From assembly GCA_050008495.1 (NCBI GenBank), contig JBEKMN010000041.1, positions 1 to 64,000 on the forward strand: a stretch of DNA of 64,000 bases, written 5' to 3'. The translations under genes were made by a program, and so were the position numbers. The DNA comes from CAVROP01 sp050008495. GTDB lineage: Bacteria > Acidobacteriota > Terriglobia > UBA7540. The notes beneath the pieces were generated by a model that saw only the letters and a list, made by a program, of their open reading frames with translations, ran no database searches and was not told the DNA's origin. Below are positions 33,884 to 42,073 of the stretch, piece after piece. Numbering within the stretch: position 1 is the stretch's first letter; each line of letters starts with the position of its first letter.

Positions 33884-34687
33884 ATGCCTGGCAAACTCAA
33901 GTCAACTAAAAAGCGGGTTGAAGTAGCGCAGGCGTCTCGCCCGCTGTCCCGGGAGCGTCTCGCTCCCGCCCGTGGGCGCGGGCAAGATACCCACGCGACC
34001 GCGGGCGAGACGCCCGCGCCACGACCGAAGGGCAAACCGAAGGCAGCCTATACTTCGCCGGAACGTCTGCAAAAGATCTTTGCGGCCCTGGACCAACTGT
34101 TTCCCCAAGCCGAGTGCGCCCTGCGCCACGAGAACGCTTTCCAACTTCTGGCGGCTACCATACTTTCCGCACAGTGTACCGACGAGAGAGTAAACAAAGT
34201 CACGCCCGCACTGTTTCAGAAATTTCCCACGCCGCCGGACTTTGCCGCATTGGCGCAGCCCGTCCTGGAGGAGCAAATCCGCTCCACAGGGTTCTTCCGC
34301 AACAAAGCCAAGAGCATTATCGGAATGGCCAAGAAGCTGATTGCGGATTTCGGCGGCCAGGTTCCCCGAACGATGGACGAGATGCTGACATTGCCGGGAG
34401 TAGCGCGAAAGACGGCGAACGTCGTGCTAGGGACAGCCTACGGTATCCCCACGGGCGTCGTCGTGGACACGCACGTGTTCCGCATCGCGCGTCGGCTGAA
34501 ACTCTCCAAGCAGAAGACGCCGGAAAAAGTTGAACAGGACCTGATCAAGCTCGTTCCGCAGGAGCGGTGGATCTCCTTCGGCCATCAGGTGATTTGGTTT
34601 GGAAGGAAAATCTGCCAGGCGCGCAAGCCGCTTTGCGCCGGCTGCCCTCTCGAGTCGATCTGCGACGCTCGCGACAAAACGGTTTGA
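33884..34687 (+). CDS. nth: Endonuclease III with a repeat-derived N-terminal insertion
   Basis: The enzyme is a DNA glycosylase/AP lyase for oxidised pyrimidines. From about residue 50 the protein is canonical: NAFQLLAATILSAQCTDERVN, the helix-hairpin-helix LPGVARKTANVVLGTA with the catalytic Lys, VVDTHVFRIARRL with the catalytic Asp, and the C-terminal iron-sulfur loop CQARKPLCAGCPLESIC (four Cys). Residues of about 15-47 (QASRPLSRERLAPARGRG and ATAGETPAPRPK) are translated from the nested palindrome at 33928-34023, as if it had inserted in frame behind the first codons. The start at 33884 is therefore not certain. Confidence 0.93.
   Translation: MPGKLKSTKKRVEVAQASRPLSRERLAPARGRGQDTHATAGETPAPRPKGKPKAAYTSPERLQKIFAALDQLFPQAECALRHENAFQLLAATILSAQCTDERVNKVTPALFQKFPTPPDFAALAQPVLEEQIRSTGFFRNKAKSIIGMAKKLIADFGGQVPRTMDEMLTLPGVARKTANVVLGTAYGIPTGVVVDTHVFRIARRLKLSKQKTPEKVEQDLIKLVPQERWISFGHQVIWFGRKICQARKPLCAGCPLESICDARDKTV
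33928..34023. repeat. GCGGGCGTCTCGCCCGC nested palindrome, copy inside nth
   Basis: Outer arms (GGCGTCTCGCCCGC and GCGGGCGAGACGCCCGC) enclose GGGAGCGTCTCGCTCCC and a CGTGGGC...GCCCACG-like hairpin. It is the same family as 26170-26268, with the length a multiple of three so that the nth frame stays open. Confidence 0.85.
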
Positions 34688-34878
34688 GAGAGTTGAGAAG
34701 TCGAGGAGGCAGTGTAGGGGTAGGGCTTGCCCTGCCCCCGTCGGGACCAGCGGAAATGCGGGGACGGCAAGCCGTCCCCCTACGGCGGGACGTTTTCGAC
34801 GGATTGGAGGGGTCGGTGATCGGGCCCGTTCTTAACTTCTTGACTCCTCGACTTCTCGACTCCTGGACTCCTCTTCAG
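34685..34878. repeat. Inverted heptamer arrays (AGTCGAG type) around two smaller palindromes
   Basis: The left arm GAGTTGAGAAGTCGAGGAG (about 34688-34708) is answered by CTCCTCGACTTCTCGACTCC (about 34844-34863). Between them lie GGGGTAGGGCTTGCCCTGCC and GGACGGCAAGCCGTCC. The right arm codes for the end of IspH on the minus strand. Confidence 0.75.
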
Positions 34879-35815
34879 CCATAACGCGGACAAGTTCGGG
34901 GGGAGGAGTGAACGTCACCTTCTCTTCGACCGCTTCAATTTCCTCGATCTGTTCAACTCCTATTGCCTTGAAGTAAGCGATAACCTCTTGAACCAGATGC
35001 TCAGGAGCGGAGGCTCCGGCGGTGATACCCACACACTCAACGTCGTCGAGCCAGGCCGGGTCGATTTTTGCCGCGTCTTCAATCAGGAAAGCGCGCACAC
35101 CCGACATATCCGCGACTTCTCGAAGGCGTCTCGAGTTGGAGCTATTCTCGGAGCCCAAGACCAGAATCACACCTGCTTCCTGAGCGAGAAGTTTTACCGC
35201 CATTTGACGGTTCTGAGTGGCGTAGCAGATATCGTCGCTGGTAGGGGTTGCCACTTTGGGAAAGCGGCGCCGCAAAACTTCGATAATCTCTCGCGTGTCG
35301 TCAACGCCGAGGGTGGTTTGGGTGGTCACGGCAACCCGCTCGGGATCCGAAACCTGGACTCTTTCCGCTTCTTCCACACTGCTGACCAACTGAGTGCAGT
35401 CCGGAGCTTCACCCATGGTCCCAATAATCTCGTCATGCCCCGCGTGCCCGACAAGGATGATGGACCGGCTCTCTCTCGCAAATCGCACTGCCTCGATATG
35501 AACTTTCGTGACCAGCGGACATGTGGCGTCAATGACTCGCAAATGCTTCTCCGCCGCCTGGGTTCGGACTTCCGGGGAAACTCCGTGGGCGCTGAAAATG
35601 ACCACGGCTCCCGCCGGGACCTGCTCGATCTCGTCTACAAAAACAGCGCCTTTGGCGGCAAGAGACTGGATGACGTGCTTGTTGTGGACAATCTCGCGGC
35701 GGACGTACACAGGCGGCTCGAAAAGCTCGAGGGCCATGTGAACAACATCGATAGCCCGGTCCACCCCTGCGCAGAATCCGCGCGGCTTGGCGAGCAGCAA
35801 CTTCCTGAGCTTCAT
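34832..35815 (-). CDS. ispH: 4-hydroxy-3-methylbut-2-enyl diphosphate reductase
   Basis: This is the last enzyme of the MEP isoprenoid pathway, a [4Fe-4S] protein making IPP and DMAPP. The three cluster cysteines are in PRGFCAGVDRAI, IDATCPLVTKVH and ITAGASAPEHLVQ's preceding CVGI; CYATQNRQ is also conserved. The His/Glu residues of the family (IVHNKHV, FSAHGV, GHAGHDEI) are present. ATG 35815 with AAGGTGGCA upstream is preferred over GTG 35821. The last 14 or so residues (EEESRSREVEESRS) are coded by the heptamer array and extend beyond the normal end of the family. Confidence 0.94.
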   Translation of the reverse strand: MKLRKLLLAKPRGFCAGVDRAIDVVHMALELFEPPVYVRREIVHNKHVIQSLAAKGAVFVDEIEQVPAGAVVIFSAHGVSPEVRTQAAEKHLRVIDATCPLVTKVHIEAVRFARESRSIILVGHAGHDEIIGTMGEAPDCTQLVSSVEEAERVQVSDPERVAVTTQTTLGVDDTREIIEVLRRRFPKVATPTSDDICYATQNRQMAVKLLAQEAGVILVLGSENSSNSRRLREVADMSGVRAFLIEDAAKIDPAWLDDVECVGITAGASAPEHLVQEVIAYFKAIGVEQIEEIEAVEEKVTFTPPPELVRVMAEEESRSREVEESRS

Positions 35816-35921
35816 TGCCACCTTATGTTATGCCCTCTTTGAAACCAGTGGTCCTTCATAACCAATCATGCTAACAGATTCCCACTGGAGGGTCAAAAGC
35901 GAAGGCCGGCGCTTCCCTTGG

Positions 35922-36728
35922 TCAGGTGACGATATCCTCGCCGCCGTCCACACGGATGACGTTTCCCGTGATCCAATGGGTGCGGTCGTCCATCAAAGCC
36001 GCGATGGCGGAGGCAACGTCTTCAGGCGTCGTCAGCCGCCCTCCCGGATTCCGCATCCGGGCGAACTCCGCCAACTTATCGATGCCCGGGATCTTGCTCG
36101 ATCCCGCGGTTATGGTGACGCCCGCCTGAATGGCGTTGGCGGTGATTCCGTGCGGCATCAGTTCGTAGGCCAGTTGGCGGATGTGTGATTCGAGGACTGC
36201 CTTGGCAGCGGAAACAGGACCATAATTAGGAATCACGCTGTGCCCGCCGGCGCTGGTCATGGCGTAAACCCGGCTGCCGCGCCCGAGCATCTTGCGGCGA
36301 AACACGTCCTGGACCCAATAGACGAGGTTGTTCCCCATCACGTCCACGGTCATGTCCATCTGCAATTGAGTCAGTTCATCTTGGGGTGAATCGGCAAGGT
36401 AAGGCTTCAGTGACCCGAAGGCGACCGAATGGAGGACCACCTTAACGAAATGGCTGCCGCCCTGGTTGCGCCAGTGTTCCTGCATGCGGTCCAGAGCATC
36501 CGTGCGCTTGGCGGGGTCCGCGGCATTAATGTTATAGAATTGGACGTCGCGGCCCGCCTGCTGAATGCCGGCAATTACCTGCTCGACCTGGGGCATATTC
36601 GAGCGCCGATCAAAATGCACCCCGAAGATGTTCAGCCCCGCGCGCGCCAGCGCCAGGCTGGTTGCGGCGCCGAAACCACTCGATGAACCAATAATCAACG
36701 CCCAGGGCGTAGGTCCTGCATCCGTCAT
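35922..36728 (-). CDS. SDR-family enoyl-ACP reductase, FabL/FabI-like
   Basis: The protein has 268 residues from ATG 36728, preceded by GGAGAAAAAT. The Rossmann motif is IIGSSSGFGAATSLALARAG. The catalytic segment NYGPVSAAKAVLE has Tyr and Lys separated by six residues, the spacing of enoyl-ACP reductases (FabI, FabL) rather than the three of ordinary ketoreductases. The C-terminal VTSPEDVA-like block reads RLTTPEDVASAIAALMDDRT and ends VDGGEDIVT. It would reduce the double bond in fatty-acid elongation. It precedes nothing and follows tsaE on the same strand across a heptamer array. Confidence 0.75.
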   Translation of the reverse strand: MTDAGPTPWALIIGSSSGFGAATSLALARAGLNIFGVHFDRRSNMPQVEQVIAGIQQAGRDVQFYNINAADPAKRTDALDRMQEHWRNQGGSHFVKVVLHSVAFGSLKPYLADSPQDELTQLQMDMTVDVMGNNLVYWVQDVFRRKMLGRGSRVYAMTSAGGHSVIPNYGPVSAAKAVLESHIRQLAYELMPHGITANAIQAGVTITAGSSKIPGIDKLAEFARMRNPGGRLTTPEDVASAIAALMDDRTHWITGNVIRVDGGEDIVT

Positions 36729-36751
36729 ATTTTTCTCCAAAACCAAAGTAT

Positions 36752-36843
36752 TGTCGATTAATGATTGACGATGGACGATTGCTGATTGACCATGGCCGGT
36801 AACCGTTCCAATCGGCAATCGACCATCGTCAATCGGCAATCAA
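36752..36843. repeat. Inverted heptamer arrays (unit GATTGAC)
   Basis: Units gattgac, gatggac, gattgct, gattgac are followed, after a short spacer, by the inverted series (ATCGGCAATCGACCATCGTC, aatcggcaatc). It fills the gap between tsaE and the FabL-like gene and ends within the tsaE stop codon. Confidence 0.85.
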
Positions 36844-37331
36844 GTCAGGCGCTCGACCGTGATTCGTCGTTCATCGCGACCCAGGTGCTGGAGGCGAACC
36901 CGCAGGCAGGGCCGCGGCGCCTCCTCACCAAACTTTTCGCCCCACTCGATCAGAACGGTCGCTTCCCGGTTCAGCAAATCGTCGAGGCCGAGCGTCGCCA
37001 GGTCACGCGCGCCCTCGATGCGATAGAGGTCCACGTGATAAACCCTGCCTTCGGGACCGTACTCGTGCACCAAGGTGAACGTGGGGCTTGTCACCTCGTC
37101 CTCGGGGACAGAAGCCAGGCTCGCCAAAATCCCTTTCACGAGGGTCGTCTTGCCGCTTCCCAGTTCCCCTTCCAACAACACCGTGCAAGGCGGCTGAACT
37201 TCTTTCGCCAACTCGCGTCCGAAGGCGACCGTTTCTTCGGGCGAGCGAGTGATGATGGAAGAGTGACGAGTGACGAGTGATGAGTGACGAGCAGAAAACT
37301 TCGGATCCACCTTGGTTGGCTCGTTACTCAT
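36840..37331 (-). CDS. tsaE: tRNA threonylcarbamoyladenosine biosynthesis ATPase TsaE
   Basis: The ATPase works with TsaB, TsaC and TsaD in the t6A37 modification of tRNA. The P-loop LLEGELGSGKTTLVKGIL is complete, followed by the family block TSPTFTLVHEY, VYHVDLYRIEG and LIEWGEKF. The protein proper begins at about SPEETVAFGREL (residue 30). The preceding residues (MSNEPTKVD, then SARHSSLVTRHSSIITR) are translated from the GAGTGAC heptamer arrays, and no alternative start with a ribosome-binding site is visible. It lies directly after nnrD, the classic yjeF-yjeE pairing. Confidence 0.9.
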   Translation of the reverse strand: MSNEPTKVDPKFSARHSSLVTRHSSIITRSPEETVAFGRELAKEVQPPCTVLLEGELGSGKTTLVKGILASLASVPEDEVTSPTFTLVHEYGPEGRVYHVDLYRIEGARDLATLGLDDLLNREATVLIEWGEKFGEEAPRPCLRVRLQHLGRDERRITVERLT

Positions 37332-37428
37332 TACTCATCACTGCTCTTCACTCGTCACTGCTTTTCAGACTCGTCACTCGTCACTTGTCACTCGTCACTG
37401 CTCTTCCGTCACTCGTCACTTTTCACTG
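37246..37428. repeat. Inverted heptamer arrays (unit GAGTGAC)
   Basis: The left arm at 37246-37292 is gagtgac, gagtgac, gagtgat, gagtgac. The right arm at 37322-37428 is the inverse (gtcactc, gtcactt, atcactc) repeated about a dozen times. The arrays provide the tsaE N-terminal codons and the last codons and stop codon of nnrD (GACGAGTGA). Confidence 0.9.
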
Positions 37429-38989
37429 CCCTGTAAGCCTTTGGCAAGGCTTCGATCAAATCGCCTGCGATGAGAGAAGCCTGTCCCTTATCTTTTGCCG
37501 CCAAGTCGCCCGCCAAGCCGTGCAGGAAGGCCGCGGCTGCCGCAACCTCGCTGATCGGCCTATGGCGATATTGTGCCACAAGCCCGGCCGTGATGCCCGT
37601 CAGAACATCGCCAGTCCCGCCGGTGGCCATGCCGGGGTTGCCGGTTGGATTCACCCAAACCTTTCCATCGGGCGCGGCCGTAAGCGTCCGAAAGCCTTTC
37701 AAGACAAGGGTTACTTGATGCTGGCGGGCAAAGTCACGCGCGCTCTCGAGGCGGCGCGCTTGAATTTCCGCTGTATTCACGCCTAGCAAGCGGCTCAATT
37801 CGCCGGGGTGCGGTGTCAATATGGCGTCTGCCAGGTCTCCCCCGGATTGAAACTGATCCATGCGGCCGTCGAAGGCGTTCAGGCCGTCGGCGTCCAAGAC
37901 GACGGGGAGACGGCGGCCGTTTACGAGGGTGCGAACCAATTCGGCAGTCTCAGGAACCGTGCCAATCCCCGGCCCGATGGCCAGCACCGTCTTGCCATCC
38001 AGTAACTTATCCAGCCGCCCGTAATCGAGGGCGCGCAGCGAAATCGTGCCAGCCTCGGTTTGCGGCAGCGGCTCCGTCATGTATTCCATGCCCAGCGATG
38101 CGACGGTCGGGATGGCGCTTTCCGCGGTCGCCACGGTCACCAAACCCGCGCCGGCGCGCAGAGCAGCCTTGGCCGCGAGAGCGGCTGCGCCTGTCTTCCC
38201 AACCGACCCGGCCAGAATCAGTACATGGCCGTAACTCCCTTTATGGGAGTCGGGCTTGCGAGGCCGAGCCAGCCATGCAAAGTCCTCGCGGCAGGCCAAA
38301 TTCAAAAAGAGGTCCCGATCGCTTTCCAGCGCCTCGGGCGGCGTTCCGATTTGCCTGACGACCCACTCTCCCACATGCTCACACGCGGGTGGAAAGACAT
38401 GCGCGATCTTGGGGGCCGTGAAAGTGACGGAGAAATCCGCCCGCACGTGCTCTCCGATCAGTTCACCGGAGTCGGCGGAGATGCCGGAAGGCAGGTCCAC
38501 CGCCACCACCTGCGCGGGGGCCAACTCCTCGTTGACTTCTCGGACCACTTGCAGCAGCAGGCCACCGAGGGGCTTGGTCAGCCCGGTTCCCAGAAGCGCG
38601 TCGACCAGCAAGGTGGTTCCTTGCAGGCTCGCCTTGATCGTTTGCCATGCTTCGGGACTTTCGATTACTTCGGGCATGCCGGAATCCGCCAGTCGCCCGA
38701 GGTTCACCGCCGCATCGCCGCTCACCTTTGCAGGATCTGCGAACAGGAGAACCCTTGGCCTCAGACCTTGCTCGAGCAACCTGCGAACCACTACCAGTCC
38801 ATCGCCGCCGTTGTTTCCGCGGCCGCACAGAATCGCGATTCGCTGCCCTGCGAGCGGGGCAAAACGCTCCAAGAGAAACTCCACCACCCTGCGTCCCGCA
38901 TTCTCCATCAACGTCAGGCTGGGCACACCATCGCGTTCGGTCGTCAACCGGTCGATACGCTGCATTTGTTGAGCCGTGAGGATCTTCAT
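37409..38989 (-). CDS. nnrD: Bifunctional NAD(P)H-hydrate epimerase/dehydratase
   Basis: The protein has 526 residues from ATG 38989. Residues 1-215 are the YjeF_N epimerase (LTLMENAGRRVVEFLLERF, ILCGRGNNGGDGLVVVRRL, VVAVDLPSGISADSG). Residues of about 235-520 are the dehydratase (GHVLILAGSVGKTGAAALAA, VLAIGPGIG, PVVLDADGLNAF, GNPGMATGGTGDVLTGITAG). It repairs hydrated NADH and NADPH. Both ends touch repeats: the only ribosome-binding-like bases (CGGACAAG) belong to the array at 38990-39085, and the final codons with the stop belong to the GAGTGAC array. Confidence 0.93.
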   Translation of the reverse strand: MKILTAQQMQRIDRLTTERDGVPSLTLMENAGRRVVEFLLERFAPLAGQRIAILCGRGNNGGDGLVVVRRLLEQGLRPRVLLFADPAKVSGDAAVNLGRLADSGMPEVIESPEAWQTIKASLQGTTLLVDALLGTGLTKPLGGLLLQVVREVNEELAPAQVVAVDLPSGISADSGELIGEHVRADFSVTFTAPKIAHVFPPACEHVGEWVVRQIGTPPEALESDRDLFLNLACREDFAWLARPRKPDSHKGSYGHVLILAGSVGKTGAAALAAKAALRAGAGLVTVATAESAIPTVASLGMEYMTEPLPQTEAGTISLRALDYGRLDKLLDGKTVLAIGPGIGTVPETAELVRTLVNGRRLPVVLDADGLNAFDGRMDQFQSGGDLADAILTPHPGELSRLLGVNTAEIQARRLESARDFARQHQVTLVLKGFRTLTAAPDGKVWVNPTGNPGMATGGTGDVLTGITAGLVAQYRHRPISEVAAAAAFLHGLAGDLAAKDKGQASLIAGDLIEALPKAYRAVKSDE

Positions 38990-39085
38990 CTTGTCCGTTG
39001 TCCATTGTCCGTTGTCAGTTGTCCGTGGTCCAGGGGCCAAGAAACAACCCCTGGCAACGGACCACGGACAACTGACAACGGACAG
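38990..39085. repeat. Inverted heptamer arrays (unit TTGTCCG)
   Basis: Units ttgtccg, ttgtcca, ttgtccg, ttgtcag, ttgtccg, tggtcca lead to an inner dyad (GGGGCCAAG.../...CCCCTGG). The inverted series follows (caacggaccacggacaactg, acaacggacag). It spans the nnrD 5' side and the end of the FabG-like gene. Confidence 0.88.
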
Positions 39086-39087
39086 CC

Positions 39088-39831
39088 CTAAAGCATCCAC
39101 CCGCCGCTCACGTTAAGAACCTGGCCAGTAATGAAAGCGGCCTCGTCAGAAGCAAAGAATTTCACCGCCTCGGCGATGTCGCGGCCGGTTGCGGGGCGGC
39201 CCACTGGGAACCTGGCGTCGATCAACTTCTCTGCTTCCTCGAGCGATAATGCCTTTTCGTCAATTACCGGGGGGTTAACAACGTTCACCGTAATCCCGTG
39301 GCGTGCTTCTTCCAGCGCTACGGAGCGCGAAAAGGCAACCAGTCCGGCTTTGGCCGCCGAGTAAGCGGAGATCTTGGCTTGCCCGAAAGCGCGTTCCGCT
39401 CCCACCGCCCCCAGGTTAATTATTCGCCCCCAGCGCCTCTGCCGCATGATGGGCACGGAGAACTTCGTCGTATAAAAGACACTGTAGAGGTTTGAAGCAA
39501 GAACGGAGTGCCATTCCTCCAGGGTTGAATCCACCAGCGGCTTCCATTCGAAAACGCCCACGTTGTTGACCAGGATATCCAGGCCGCCAAATTGGCGCAC
39601 GATGGCTTCAATCAAGTCCGCCACGCGCTTGGGATCTGTAACGTCGGTCGGGAAGACAACGCCTTCGGCTGCGACGTTGCGCAGTTCGTCGGCCACCTTT
39701 TGGGCGCCCATTCTATTTGTTCGGTAGCTGATTGCTACACGCACTCCCGCTCGGCCCAAAGTGAGCGCAATCTCTTTTCCGATGCCCCGCGAGGCGCCGG
39801 TGACTAAGGCTACTCGATTCCGCAGAGACAA
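39088..39831 (-). CDS. SDR-family 3-oxoacyl-ACP reductase-like protein
   Basis: The 247-residue classical short-chain dehydrogenase has TGASRGIGKEIALTLGRAG for NADP(H) binding, DILVNNVGVFEW (NNxG motif), and the catalytic Ser/Tyr/Lys in INLGAVGAERAFGQAKISAYSAAKAG (Y-x3-K). It ends VTGQVLNVSGGWML-like. Most similar proteins are FabG ketoreductases; a different ketone substrate cannot be excluded. The start is TTG at 39831 with GGGAG seven bases ahead. Confidence 0.85.
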   Translation of the reverse strand: MSLRNRVALVTGASRGIGKEIALTLGRAGVRVAISYRTNRMGAQKVADELRNVAAEGVVFPTDVTDPKRVADLIEAIVRQFGGLDILVNNVGVFEWKPLVDSTLEEWHSVLASNLYSVFYTTKFSVPIMRQRRWGRIINLGAVGAERAFGQAKISAYSAAKAGLVAFSRSVALEEARHGITVNVVNPPVIDEKALSLEEAEKLIDARFPVGRPATGRDIAEAVKFFASDEAAFITGQVLNVSGGWML

Positions 39832-39873
39832 ACTGAAGCTCCCTGAACTGTGATCACTTGATGCAGTCTAGCG

Positions 39874-39994
39874 GAGTCGAAAGTCGAGAGTCAAGAGTCG
39901 AGAGTTGACAGTCGACAGTTAACAGTCAACAGCAAAACCTGGGGAACTGGCCGACTCTTGGGCTCTCGACTTTCGACTTTTGACTCTCGACTCC
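39874..39994. repeat. Inverted heptamer arrays (unit AGTCGAG/AGTCAAG)
   Basis: The left arm is gtcgaaa, gtcgaga, gtcaaga, gtcgaga, gttgaca, gtcgaca and so on. After an AACCTGGGGAACTGG spacer the inverted arm reads CTCTCGACTTTCGACTTTTG, actctcgactcc. It separates the FabG-like and SpoIIE genes. Confidence 0.88.
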
Positions 39995-39997
39995 GGC

Positions 39998-42073
39998 TCA
40001 CTCCGACGCCTTTGCGACCAGCATCGTCATATCGTCCTGGAGTTCCGGGCTTCCGGTCCAATCGCTAACACTGCGGTAGATTTCTTCCGTGAGGGTCTGT
40101 GCCGAGACGCTCCGCGCGCGCCTTACCACTTGCAGCAGCCGTTCTTCTCCAAACTCCTCGCCGTAGATATTCTCAGGCTCGGTGATGCCATCCGTAAACG
40201 CCACCAGCAAGTCGCCGGGCTGAATTTGAACTTCCGCTTGCTCATAGGTCATGGGGGAGAAAAGACCTACCACCGTACCCCCCACGTTAAGCCTCTCGAC
40301 TTTGCCGTGACGGAGCAACACGGGAGGCAGGTGACCCGCATTCGTATACATCAGGGAGCGGGAGGCCGCGTTGTAGACTGCAAAAAAGAAGGTCACGTAT
40401 TTTTCCCGCGGCGTACTCTCGTAAAGTTGCACGTTCAGCCTGCTGACTACCGCGGCGGTGGAGAGAGCCTTTGCCGGCGATCCGCCGGCGGACACAAGGC
40501 CATCGTAGAACTGGGCGCGCAAAGCCGACTGGATGGCGGCCATCAGCAGGGCGGCTGAAATCCCCTTGCCGCTGACATCCCCGAGGACAAGGCAAACTCT
40601 GTTCTCACCCAGATTGAGGAAGTCGTAATAATCGCCGCTGACGGTGCGCGCTGCCTTGCAAACTCCATAGAGTGCCAAGCCGGGAACTTCCGGCGCCGAG
40701 CGGGGAAACAACTGTGCTTGAACTTCGCGCGCGATCTCAAGCTCGCTCTGCATACGCAGCTTCTCTTCGGACTCCCGCAGCAAGCGCTCGACCGAGGCGG
40801 TCATGCTGTCGAAAGCTTCGCCGAGCGCGCTGAGCTGGTCGTTGGAAGGAACGCCGATGCGGTAAGAAAAATCACCTTTCTTCACCTGCTCCGTAGCTTC
40901 ATAAAGCTTGTCCACGGCGAGGGTGATGGAACGCGTCAGGCGTATGCCAATGAGGAGAGCGATGCCCTCGATGATGAGGAGGATTAGGGCTACGACTTTG
41001 AACAGCATGACGTAGACGTCGGAATATTCTCCCTGCGTCTCCAGCAGGCGCCGGTTGAGAGCCATGACCCTCGAACTCACATAGACGACTGCGGCCGCGG
41101 CCAGCTTCTGTTTTGTGTCGCCTTGCCAGGAGACAGGATCCAGCGACGACGCGCCGACCACCGTGAAATCGAACCGGTTGGTGGGTTCCGGAAGCCTTAG
41201 TCTCTTTGAGTGAAGGCTCGCTAATTGATAGAAAGATCCCTCGGCGGTCTCGAACGGAGCGTGCATCCTTGAATTCAACGGCGGGACTTCGCTATGCGCG
41301 GACCGCGTGGTCATGATACCGACCGGTCCAATACCCTCGCCCGCCATGTCAAGCAGCTCGGGTGTGATAGGCTCGGAAAGAAGAGTAACCAGATTTCCTG
41401 CTGCCGTAGGCACACGCGCTATGGAACGTAAGGCAAGTTGGCCCCTGTCCGTCACAATCCCTGAGAACTCCTCCTCAGCGAACCAGGCCGGAGTCGTCAA
41501 AGGGGATTGAATCTTCTTTCCCTGCAAACGAAACGCCCTGTCTTGCGATGCAATCCGCAGCGTTATTTCGAGCCCGGGGTAGTTGGTGGCATGCTCCTTG
41601 AGTTCGGTTACGTAGAATGTCTGGAGCCGATCGAAAACCTGGTCCGGTCTTGCGAAGGCATTCAAGTGTGCCTCGTGAGTCACGGCGCGATTGAGTTGCT
41701 GAAGCGCGCTGAGGCGCTCGCGCAGATCTGCGGTTACGAGAAGCGCGCCGAATTGGCCACCCACGATAAACATGCCCAGACCCACCAGCAGCACGATGAG
41801 AAGGATCGGGACAATGGCGATAAACACGTAAGCAACGATCAACCGCCAGCGAAGACGCCACGGCCGGATCAATGCCACAAGCCGGCTCAGATAGTAAAAC
41901 AGGCAAATGGCGGCCGCGAGCCCATACAGGATCCAGAGCGTCGCTGGAACGCCGACGGCAAGCCGGTCCACACTCGCCAGGATGGCACCGCAGGCTAACA
42001 CCCAGACGGTAAATCGGGCCATGCGGTGTTTGCGATATTCTCGCAGGAAAGTCTTGAGCAGTGCGTTTAACAT
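39998..42073 (-). CDS. Membrane PP2C/SpoIIE-type phosphatase with HAMP domain
   Basis: The 691-residue sensor phosphatase has three N-terminal membrane segments within residues of about 18-110, then a periplasmic sensor region of about 230 residues. A further membrane segment (YVMLFKVVALILLIIEGIALLIG, about 352-375) is followed by a HAMP domain (TRSITLAVDKLYEATEQVKKG), a short coiled coil (LLRESEEKLRMQSELEIAREVQ) and the SpoIIE domain with SGDYYDFLNLGENRVCLVLG, DVSGKGISAALLMA and LVAFTDGITEPEN. It would dephosphorylate a Ser/Thr-phosphoprotein, typically an anti-sigma antagonist. Its ATG overlaps the stop of the upstream permease (TGATG). Confidence 0.9.
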   Translation of the reverse strand: MLNALLKTFLREYRKHRMARFTVWVLACGAILASVDRLAVGVPATLWILYGLAAAICLFYYLSRLVALIRPWRLRWRLIVAYVFIAIVPILLIVLLVGLGMFIVGGQFGALLVTADLRERLSALQQLNRAVTHEAHLNAFARPDQVFDRLQTFYVTELKEHATNYPGLEITLRIASQDRAFRLQGKKIQSPLTTPAWFAEEEFSGIVTDRGQLALRSIARVPTAAGNLVTLLSEPITPELLDMAGEGIGPVGIMTTRSAHSEVPPLNSRMHAPFETAEGSFYQLASLHSKRLRLPEPTNRFDFTVVGASSLDPVSWQGDTKQKLAAAAVVYVSSRVMALNRRLLETQGEYSDVYVMLFKVVALILLIIEGIALLIGIRLTRSITLAVDKLYEATEQVKKGDFSYRIGVPSNDQLSALGEAFDSMTASVERLLRESEEKLRMQSELEIAREVQAQLFPRSAPEVPGLALYGVCKAARTVSGDYYDFLNLGENRVCLVLGDVSGKGISAALLMAAIQSALRAQFYDGLVSAGGSPAKALSTAAVVSRLNVQLYESTPREKYVTFFFAVYNAASRSLMYTNAGHLPPVLLRHGKVERLNVGGTVVGLFSPMTYEQAEVQIQPGDLLVAFTDGITEPENIYGEEFGEERLLQVVRRARSVSAQTLTEEIYRSVSDWTGSPELQDDMTMLVAKASE

